DNA of 64,000 bases from an uncultured Lachnospiraceae bacterium. GTDB taxonomy: Bacteria > Bacillota > Clostridia > Lachnospirales > Lachnospiraceae. Numbering within the stretch: the first letter of the stretch is position 1; every line of letters starts with the position of its first letter. The notes beneath the pieces were generated by a model. The model ran no database searches. It was not told the origin of the DNA and was given only the letters and a program-made list of their open reading frames with translations. The stretch lies in assembly GCA_910588775.1 (NCBI GenBank), contig CAJURH010000005.1:53018-117017 (forward strand), written 5' to 3'. A program made the position numbers and the translations under genes. Positions 58,198 to 64,000 of the stretch are shown piece by piece.

Positions 58198-58206
58198 ACC
58201 CATTCT

Positions 58207-59766
58207 TCACGAATCAAACACGCCTACTCTATGATAAGTAAGACCATAATCATTCAAAATTTGCTCCTCTCTTTTGTGGCACGTGAATAACAAGACCTGT
58301 TGTTTATGTTCAATCAGCCACTGCAAAGTTTCCATTAAACGCACTTCATCATACATAACAAACACATCATCCAGCACCACCGGCAAAACTTCCTGACTGC
58401 ACAATATATCTCCCACAGCCATGCGCAGCGCAAAATACACCTGTTCCATGGTGCCACGGCTTAGCTGTTCAACTGGAATATACCGATCCTGAGCGCTGAC
58501 CCCCATCTGTAACTCGCTATCAATCACTACCTGATGATATTTCCCTCTAGTAAGCTCCGCCAACACCTCCGAAGTGCGGCTGCGTATCTGGCTTCCAACC
58601 TCATTTTGCAACCGTTGACCAATCATCCCTATGACTTCCATAGCCATGTCAATCCCTTCCACTTCCTCTTCCAGGGGATCTTTTCCGTGGATGCTTTTTA
58701 TTTCCCGATTGTATTCATGAAGTTTTTGTGTCAGCATCTCCAAATTTAACTTTTTTTCTTTCAGCTCTTCTTCCTGATTATGTAAACGGCCTTTCACCCG
58801 CTCCATCTGTCGGGTCAATAACTCCATCTCCTCCTGTTGGCTTTCTTTCAGCGCAGAAACCTTTTTTTGCGCTTTCCCACGCCCTAAAAGACACCCCCAC
58901 AGCAACAGCGTCCCGGCAACCACAGCGCCTATCCGGATCAGTCCTGGTAACAAAGCCATCGCCACTGCCAAAAACACAACGACGCCCACTGCCGCTATCG
59001 TAAACGTTTTACGTCTTCCAACCTGTTTTTTTAATTTTTCTTGAGATTTTTCACCTTCCTGCGATTCTCTTTCTTCTTTCAGTTGGACAAGCTGACTTCT
59101 TTCGTTTTGAATCTTTTCTCTAAGCTGGTGAACTTCCTGGTTCAGATACAGCGTCTGAGACGCCACTTCGCTCTTTCTTGCATCATCATTCGCCTTTTTA
59201 AGCTTCAGCTCCCCCTGAAAGCTTTTTTTCTGGTCTTTTAATATCTGCATAGTTTTATTCAAATCCAGATCGCTGTCTCCGGTTCCTTGGTAATTGGCCA
59301 TATAATTTCTCAATTCCAATGCCAAGTCCTGATCTGTCACGCCTTTGGTCTGTCCAATGGACACCGTGTTGTCATAGACAATTTCGCTGACATTGCCTAG
59401 AAGCATGGACAAATCTCCCCGCTTTACCGACAGTTTTTCACCATCGGTCATGCAGAACAACTCTGCTCGCACGTTATCTTTCTGAAAATTCCTGTCCAGA
59501 CAAAACACCTTACCGCCACTTTCAAAACGCATGGCGCCTGCATAATAATGACCATATTCCCAGGGTTCATACCTGCTGTAAACATCCTTCGCGGCGCCCC
59601 TTCCTCTGGAGCGACGCATGCCGAACAACATACACTTCAAAAAAGTGTGCAGTGTGGTCTTCCCACTTTCATTCGCGCCATATATCAGATTCAACCCTTT
59701 TTCAAAGGGCACTTTCGTATCCTGCAGTTTCCCGAAATTTTTCACATGAAGTTCTTCAATAATCAT
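58207..59766 (-). CDS. SMC/Rad50-like AAA ATPase, YhaN type, with membrane helices in the coiled coil
   Basis: A 519-residue ATPase. MIIEELHVKNFGKL and LIYGANESGKTTLHTFLKCMLFG at the N-terminus hold Walker A. Long charged coiled coils (about 190-250 and 300-365) flank a pair of hydrophobic helices near 255-300. The C-terminal QLSRGTMEQVYFALRMAVGD is the ABC signature and PVVLDDVFVMYDE the Walker B. Start at 59766 is supported by GAGGTGGATA and a promoter at 59813-59841. YhaN proteins are about 900 residues, so this one is short. No SbcD-like nuclease gene adjoins it. Confidence 0.85.
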   Translation of the reverse strand: MIIEELHVKNFGKLQDTKVPFEKGLNLIYGANESGKTTLHTFLKCMLFGMRRSRGRGAAKDVYSRYEPWEYGHYYAGAMRFESGGKVFCLDRNFQKDNVRAELFCMTDGEKLSVKRGDLSMLLGNVSEIVYDNTVSIGQTKGVTDQDLALELRNYMANYQGTGDSDLDLNKTMQILKDQKKSFQGELKLKKANDDARKSEVASQTLYLNQEVHQLREKIQNERSQLVQLKEERESQEGEKSQEKLKKQVGRRKTFTIAAVGVVVFLAVAMALLPGLIRIGAVVAGTLLLWGCLLGRGKAQKKVSALKESQQEEMELLTRQMERVKGRLHNQEEELKEKKLNLEMLTQKLHEYNREIKSIHGKDPLEEEVEGIDMAMEVIGMIGQRLQNEVGSQIRSRTSEVLAELTRGKYHQVVIDSELQMGVSAQDRYIPVEQLSRGTMEQVYFALRMAVGDILCSQEVLPVVLDDVFVMYDEVRLMETLQWLIEHKQQVLLFTCHKREEQILNDYGLTYHRVGVFDS

Positions 59767-59812
59767 TATCCACCTCTGTTTATAGGGTTTCCCCTCTGAA
59801 ATACCCTTTTTA

Positions 59813-59841
59813 ATTTTAACATAGCCTCCCTTCAATTACAA
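59813..59841 (-). promoter_or_regulatory. Promoter of the YhaN-like gene
   Basis: Minus strand TTGTAA (59841-59836), 17-base spacer, TAAAAT (59818-59813). It lies inside the longer open frame, which argues for the downstream start at 59766. Confidence 0.55.
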
Positions 59842-60035
59842 TCTCCCCGCCTGCGCCTTGCCAAAAGTTGTATGTCGAAGCCCGTCAAAACCCTGTATCT
59901 ATGCGGTTTAGCAGTGGATTTGTCGAACGATTTTTATTTCAAAATACACTAGCCTGCTATATAATGTCCCTATAAAGAAAGGCTGACATGCATATTTATG
60001 CAGGCATCACCATGAATGTTTTGAAGGAGGGGTAT

Positions 60036-60629
60036 ATGTTACACAAAATTATGGACATGCAGTTACTGCTGTATGCAATGGCAGGCATTGGAACACTGGG
60101 AATACTGGGCCTGGCCGCCATACGTTTAAGTTACAAAAGAAGAATCCAAAAGAACGGCGAACTGACCGACTTGAAGGAAAAATGCTTAAAGCGCCTAAGC
60201 TGCCGCGACGAACTAATGCACCGGATGAACCGCTGGGTATGGATACCTTCTTTTATCAGTACCCTCCTGCTGGGTCTGGCTGCAATAATTTCCAAAGTAT
60301 TCCTGCACACCGGCACGCTCTCTTCCCTATATTTTCAGATGGGCCTGACTGTACCGGTCGTCCTTCTAGTTGTACGGCAGACATTGGATTTTACTTATAA
60401 AGAGGATATTATCTATAATTCCATGGTAAACTATATTGAAGAAAGCTACCGCCAGGTCGCGACCATCCATGCCACCGCTGCGGCCAGTAAAGAGCAGGAA
60501 GACGCCATGGTGGATTACGTAGCCGGAAGCATTCGGGAAAGCGCCGGGAGCAACGGACGGTTCGGCGAACTGCTGTCTCCGGAAGAAGAAGAAATCATGC
60601 GGGAAGTAATCCGGGAATTTATGGGGTAA
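60036..60629 (+). CDS. Membrane protein of unknown function
   Basis: A 197-residue protein with hydrophobic helices at about residues 8-28, 66-88 and 96-114, a basic inside loop between the first two, and a charged C-terminal part rich in Glu and Ala (SPEEEEIMREVIREFMG). The start at 60036 is fixed by AAGGAGGGGTAT; ATGs further upstream lack a ribosome site. A TATAAT at 59960-59965 may be its -10 box. I do not recognise the family. Confidence 0.7.
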   Translation: MLHKIMDMQLLLYAMAGIGTLGILGLAAIRLSYKRRIQKNGELTDLKEKCLKRLSCRDELMHRMNRWVWIPSFISTLLLGLAAIISKVFLHTGTLSSLYFQMGLTVPVVLLVVRQTLDFTYKEDIIYNSMVNYIEESYRQVATIHATAAASKEQEDAMVDYVAGSIRESAGSNGRFGELLSPEEEEIMREVIREFMG

Positions 60630-60663
60630 AATCTTGCGGAAAGCCTATTTATTTGCTACACTA

Positions 60664-60679
60664 AGAGTAACGTTACTCT
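60664..60679. promoter_or_regulatory. Perfect 16-bp palindrome beside repeat element B
   Basis: AGAGTAACGTTACTCT is fully self-complementary and overlaps the first base of the repeat element. It may be an operator or part of an insertion target. Confidence 0.4.
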
Positions 60680-60851
60680 AGAGCAGTTTGAAAACCTCAT
60701 TTGCGCCACCTGTAGGCCCCACTTTAGGGCGTTCCCAATGCATCCTGCGGACATTCGTTCCTTAACATTAGAACAAAATCTTCGATACCATGACCTATGG
60801 ATGTAAACCTACACATGCAGTTGGCATAACACGGCTCTCAAACACACTCTA
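60679..60851. repeat. MITE-like element copy B (upstream of pgi)
   Basis: A 173-base element with inverted ends TAGAGCAGTTTGAAAACC (plus strand, from 60679) and TAGAGTGTGTTTGAGA (minus strand, from 60851). Both ends carry TA, the usual target of Tc1/mariner-type insertions. Internal blocks match copy A. It has no open frame and occupies most of the space upstream of pgi. Confidence 0.75.
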
Positions 60852-60877
60852 AAGAAAAAATGAAAGGGTGATAACAC

Positions 60878-62227
60878 ATGAGTGATAAAGTGACTTTTGA
60901 CTATTCAAAAGCTGAGCCATTCTTAGGCTCCAATGAAATACCCGCCATGAAAGAATTGACCATGGCCGCAAAAGAAAAACTAATCTCCAGAAACGGTCTG
61001 GGAAATGATTTTCTGGGATGGATTGATCTTCCGGAAAATTATGATAGGGACGAATTTAGCCGTATAAAAAAAGCGGCTGAAAGAATTCAACAAGATTCCC
61101 AAGTATTACTGGTAATTGGCATTGGCGGCTCCTACTTGGGCGCCAGAGCCGCCATTGAATTTCTAAGACACGGCTTTTATAACCAGATAACTCCGGAAAC
61201 CCGTAAAACACCAGAAATTTACTATGTAGGCAACAGTATCAGCAGTTCTTATATACAAGGCCTGATTGATGTAATCGGCGACAGAGATTTCTCCATCAAT
61301 ATGATTTCAAAATCAGGCACAACCACGGAGCCAGCCATTGCATTCCGAGTTTTCAAAAGACTTCTTGAAAAAAAATACGGAAAAGAAGAAGCCGCCAAAA
61401 GAATCTACGCCACTACAGATAAAGCACGCGGAGCTTTAAAAAACCTGGCCACAGAAGAAGGCTATGAGTCCTTTGTCGTTCCCGACGATGTGGGCGGTCG
61501 TTTCTCTGTGTTGACAGCCGTAGGCTTGCTCCCCATCGCTGTCAGCGGAGCAGATATTGAGCAACTGATGAAAGGCGCCGCTTCCGGTCGCAAACTGGCT
61601 TTGGAAAATGATTTTGAGGAAAACGACGCTTTACAGTATGCCGCTGTACGCAACATTCTGCATCGCAAAGGAAAAAACGTGGAAATACTGGCCAATTATG
61701 AACCCAGCCTCCATTATGTGTCCGAATGGTGGAAGCAATTATACGGAGAAAGCGAAGGAAAAGACGGCAAAGGCATCTTCCCAGCTTCCGTGGATCTGAC
61801 CACGGATTTACATTCTATGGGACAATTCATTCAAGATGGTTCCCGGATTATGTTTGAAACGGTTTTAAATGTTGAGACCTCCAGAGATGAAATCGTATTG
61901 GAGAAAGAACCAGTGGATCTGGACGGTTTGAACTACCTTGCCGGAAAAAATGTAGACTTTATTAATAAAAGCGCCATGAACGGAACAATCCTCGCCCATA
62001 CAGACGGACAAGTTCCCAATTTAATGGTGCACATACCGGCCCAAACAGAATTTTACCTGGGGCAATTATTCTATTTCTTTGAATTTGCATGTGGCGTCAG
62101 CGGATATACATTAGGAGTAAACCCATTCGACCAGCCCGGCGTTGAAAGCTACAAGAAAAATATGTTCGCCCTTCTTGGCAAACCCGGCTTTGAAAAGGAG
62201 CGGGAAGAACTTCTGAAAAGGCTGTAA
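60878..62227 (+). CDS. pgi: Glucose-6-phosphate isomerase
   Basis: Pgi interconverts glucose-6-phosphate and fructose-6-phosphate. The 449-residue length is that of Gram-positive forms. VLLVIGIGGSYLGARAAIEFL near residue 74, ISKSGTTTEPAIAFR near 143, VVPDDVGGRFSVLTAVGLLPIAV near 200 (seen in parts), and NPFDQPGVESYKKN near 415 are the diagnostic motifs; catalytic Glu and His lie between them. GAAAGGGTGATAACAC precedes ATG. Its upstream region is filled by repeat element B. Confidence 0.97.
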   Translation: MSDKVTFDYSKAEPFLGSNEIPAMKELTMAAKEKLISRNGLGNDFLGWIDLPENYDRDEFSRIKKAAERIQQDSQVLLVIGIGGSYLGARAAIEFLRHGFYNQITPETRKTPEIYYVGNSISSSYIQGLIDVIGDRDFSINMISKSGTTTEPAIAFRVFKRLLEKKYGKEEAAKRIYATTDKARGALKNLATEEGYESFVVPDDVGGRFSVLTAVGLLPIAVSGADIEQLMKGAASGRKLALENDFEENDALQYAAVRNILHRKGKNVEILANYEPSLHYVSEWWKQLYGESEGKDGKGIFPASVDLTTDLHSMGQFIQDGSRIMFETVLNVETSRDEIVLEKEPVDLDGLNYLAGKNVDFINKSAMNGTILAHTDGQVPNLMVHIPAQTEFYLGQLFYFFEFACGVSGYTLGVNPFDQPGVESYKKNMFALLGKPGFEKEREELLKRL

Positions 62228-62254
62228 CGACGCAATATAATTTTAAATCCATAA

Positions 62255-62300
62255 ATATGCAAAAACGGCAGAAAAATCTTCAACTGCCGTTTCTGCATAT
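62255..62300. terminator. Bidirectional terminator between pgi and the hypothetical gene
   Basis: ATATGCAAAAACGGCAG and CTGCCGTTTCTGCATAT pair over 17 positions with one mismatch around a 12-base loop. On the minus strand the inner stem is followed by TTTTTGC. Confidence 0.85.
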
Positions 62301-62315
62301 TCTCCGGCAAATCTT

Positions 62316-62579
62316 CTATTCTTCAATCAACTGAATCTCTAAATATTCAAAATCAATATGCTCAATAAAATTATCTTGATAAAACCTGGTTTTCGAACTC
62401 CTCTGAAATTCTTCAATATTCCCATTTAGCCATATTGGCGTCTGCAAATCAAACTCATAACAAATATCCTCTAAACTTTGAAACACTTTCTGCGTCCGGG
62501 TGTTCTGCGTTTCATTGCAAATAACCGTGTCCCGGACCATGCGGCTGTTCTTCCAAATTTTTCCCCACATACGAAACAT
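62316..62579 (-). CDS. Conserved Lachnospiraceae hypothetical protein
   Basis: An 87-residue soluble protein starting MFRMWGKIWKNSRMVRDTV. It contains RTQKVFQSLEDICYEFDL, TPIWLNGNIEEFQRSSKTRF and YQDNFIEHIDFEYLEIQLIEE. I recognise it as a widely conserved small family in Lachnospiraceae with no known activity. AGGGGGGATTGTT precedes the ATG at 62579. Confidence 0.8.
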   Translation of the reverse strand: MFRMWGKIWKNSRMVRDTVICNETQNTRTQKVFQSLEDICYEFDLQTPIWLNGNIEEFQRSSKTRFYQDNFIEHIDFEYLEIQLIEE

Positions 62580-62715
62580 AACAATCCCCCCTGAACAATC
62601 TCTGTAAAGTCGACTTCTCCCAAAACAATGCAGTGGGCTGCGCCACAAACAAACTTACGCTCTAGGAACAAAGCTTAATTCAACACACGCAGTTTGTCAA
62701 GTGATTTGTAATTCA

Positions 62716-62744
62716 ATGACATTTCGGTAAAGCTATGAGATAAT
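62716..62744 (+). promoter_or_regulatory. Promoter of the XRE-type regulator
   Basis: ATGACA (62716-62721), 17-base spacer, GATAAT (62739-62744), 22 bases before the ATG. Confidence 0.55.
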
Positions 62745-62766
62745 ATAACAAAGGATGTGGTAATTT

Positions 62767-63075
62767 ATGCGTTATCCAATAATCAATTCGAAAAAAACGG
62801 GAAAAAATATCTATAAATTCAGCAAGAAAAAAGGCATAACCGCAAATAATATCCAGACGTTTATGAACTTTGCATGCGCCCAGACAATCTACCGCTGGTT
62901 TCATGGCAAATCTTTGCCATCTTTAGATAACTTCTACGCCCTAAGCGTCCTATTAGGCATTAGTATGGAAAATTTATTAGTAAATGACAGCGGCATTGCC
63001 TTTGCTCCTAGCAAAACCGAAAGCTTTTCTTTACATAAGGAAAGAATGCAAACTTACCTGGAAATGCTGGAATAA
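62767..63075 (+). CDS. XRE-family helix-turn-helix protein
   Basis: A 102-residue regulator. GKNIYKFSKKKGITANNIQTFMNFACAQTIYRWFHGKSLPSLDNFYALS, seen in parts at residues about 12-60, is a complete Cro/CI-type helix-turn-helix; LLGISMENLLV follows. The form with IYRWFHG in the recognition helix is frequent in Lachnospiraceae. AAGGATGTGGTAATTT precedes ATG. Target genes unknown. Confidence 0.85.
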   Translation: MRYPIINSKKTGKNIYKFSKKKGITANNIQTFMNFACAQTIYRWFHGKSLPSLDNFYALSVLLGISMENLLVNDSGIAFAPSKTESFSLHKERMQTYLEMLE

Positions 63076-63122
63076 ATGTGCCCCAGCATACATTAGGCTC
63101 CCCCTAAGCCTATTTATGCCTA

Positions 63123-63134
63123 ATTTCGCGAAAT
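63123..63134. promoter_or_regulatory. 12-bp palindrome upstream of the 92-residue gene
   Basis: ATTTCGCGAAAT is a perfect palindrome about 115 bases before the TTG start at 63251. It may be an operator for one of the nearby regulators; there is no direct evidence. Confidence 0.3.
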
Positions 63135-63250
63135 GATTTATTCACCAAACGCAATATGAATTTTTCGAATACACAATATGCATGTAGATAAAATTTGGAT
63201 GCAGGAAACTTTCCCAACATACACAATTCTTAAGAAAGAAAGGAACAAAT

Positions 63251-63529
63251 TTGAAAACAAAAGCAATTCAAAGCCTATATACCGGCAGACCCATTCCATG
63301 CGAAGCAGCTCCACCGGAATCCCAAGAATACCGAGCGCTTATGAATGAATGTCATCAACGCGTCGATCAACTTATAAATAAAATCTCTTCCGAAATCAAA
63401 GATGAATTGGAATATATACATGCCTGCCGACAGGATGCCCTACAGTATGAAATACAGCAAGCCTTTGCCCAAGGTTACTCATTAGGAGTGCGGCTAACTG
63501 CGGAATCCTTCCTAAATGAATTGATTTGA
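63251..63529 (+). CDS. Small hypothetical protein (DUF6809-like)
   Basis: A 92-residue soluble helical protein. Start is TTG behind AAAGGAACAAAT. The layout IQSLYTGRPIPCEAAPPESQEY, then a helical middle part (HQRVDQLINKI, DELEYIHAC) and FAQGYSLGVRLTAESF, resembles the small family I recall as DUF6809. That assignment is tentative. No function is known. Confidence 0.65.
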   Translation: MKTKAIQSLYTGRPIPCEAAPPESQEYRALMNECHQRVDQLINKISSEIKDELEYIHACRQDALQYEIQQAFAQGYSLGVRLTAESFLNELI

Positions 63530-63552
63530 TGATCGGTAAACCACACTCTCAC

Positions 63553-63698
63553 TAAAGTAGTTTCAAAACCACAGTATATCACAATTTACTAGCAAAAGAT
63601 CTTGATAGAAAGAAATTTGTCATAACGAAATGGCAACATACTACGTGACTAAAAGCCGCTCATCCCAATAAGATAAATACGTTTTCAAACGCACTTTA
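63553..63698. repeat. MITE-like element copy C
   Basis: A 146-base element with ends TAAAGTAGTTTCAAAACC (plus) and TAAAGTGCGTTTGAAAAC (minus, from 63698). The minus-strand TAA at its tip is the stop codon of the regulator gene that follows on the minus strand. The interior does not obviously match copies A and B. Confidence 0.7.
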
Positions 63699-64000
63699 GT
63701 CTCCCGACAAAGCTTTCGCTAAATTAAGTAAAAGTTCTGACTTTGCTTGATCCAGCTTACGCACAGCTTGTATCAATTCCCTTTCATATGCAGTAGGACA
63801 AATAACAGATTCTTCATCACGAAAAAATTCAGCCAAAGTTATCCCCAAAGGGGTGAGCAATTTACTCAAAATTTGTACAGATGGTTGATTATTTCCCCTT
63901 TCAATCGTTCGTATATAATTTTCGGATACTTCACTAAGACGAGCAAGACGATAGACGCTTACCCCCTGGTCTGTCCTTAACTTTTTAAGGAGTTCGTGCA
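63696..64000 (-). CDS. XRE-family regulator, C-terminal part (5' end beyond window)
   Basis: The visible 100 codons give HELLKKLRTDQGVSVYRLAR, SEVSENYIRTIERGNNQPS and VQILSKLLTPLGITLAEFF, a Cro/CI-type helix-turn-helix, then a C-terminal helical tail ending NLAKALSGD. The 5' end runs past position 64000. The stop codon TAA is formed by the terminal bases of repeat element C. Confidence 0.85.
   Translation of the reverse strand, partial: HELLKKLRTDQGVSVYRLARLSEVSENYIRTIERGNNQPSVQILSKLLTPLGITLAEFFRDEESVICPTAYERELIQAVRKLDQAKSELLLNLAKALSGD

Noticed and set aside
58087..58206. TPP riboswitch before thiS
   Set aside because: The conserved CUGAGA and ACCUGAU-type segments of the THI box are absent from the leader.
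1..64000. tRNA, rRNA, T-box leaders, prophage genes or transposases
   Set aside because: None could be recognised by eye anywhere in the window; a tRNAscan-SE and Infernal run would settle it.

Overview
The window reads as a chromosomal segment of a spore-forming Clostridia bacterium, most likely a Lachnospiraceae member. The reasons are strong AGGAGG ribosome sites, sigma-A promoters of TTGACA-17-TATAAT type, an alpha/beta-type small acid-soluble spore protein with a sigma-G-like promoter, and several small proteins I associate with that family. Base composition is roughly balanced. I saw no rRNA, tRNA, CRISPR array, phage module or transposase gene. Function calls rest on motifs and family memory, not on database searches.

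Layout. 1-6978 (minus): 5' end of glmS, then a cell-surface polysaccharide block of three GT2 glycosyltransferases, an undecaprenyl-phosphate sugar phosphotransferase and a LytR-CpsA-Psr attachment enzyme, ending in a strong terminator. It sits directly behind the purine operon purE-purM-purN-purD (10431-6998). 10572-15996 (minus): a secreted seven-bladed RCC1 protein with FN3 domains, an enlarged M29 aminopeptidase, an HD hydrolase, a VanZ-like protein and small membrane proteins. 16188-21124 (minus): pyrC-pyrF-pyrK-pyrD-pyrE, with a miniature repeat element wedged between pyrC and pyrF. 21206-30479: a conserved hypothetical protein, DegV, a small membrane protein, a cold-shock protein, an operon of chemoreceptor, FMN-binding lipoprotein and chemoreceptor, and htpG behind a CIRCE-like repeat.

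30986-36612: a type II restriction-modification pair, a COG2509-type FAD protein, the spore protein and a MATE exporter. 36694-43243 (minus): a six-gene Opp/Dpp/Nik-type ABC transporter operon. Its leader (43389-43845) carries a sigma-A promoter, a cobalamin riboswitch and a transcription terminator, so this is a B12-controlled importer. 43866-46536: ligA and rluF. 46674-52524: a YgjP-type metalloprotein, an Rrf2 regulator, and a locus with a CobW-type GTPase, a URO-D/MtaA-like methyltransferase, a PucR-type regulator, a DUF3786 protein and a 4Fe-4S protein, which suggests corrinoid-dependent C1 chemistry. 53192-58086 (minus): DUF4253 and a complete thiS-F-G-H-tenI-like-thiE operon. 58207-64000: a YhaN-like ATPase, a membrane protein, pgi, and small regulators.

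The most interesting signals are the B12-riboswitch transporter with its extra periplasmic-binding lipoprotein; a family of 73-183 bp elements with inverted ends (consensus TARAGTGNGTTTGAAAACC) at four sites, two of which supply the stop codon of the neighbouring gene; and several shared hairpin leaders in front of small genes.
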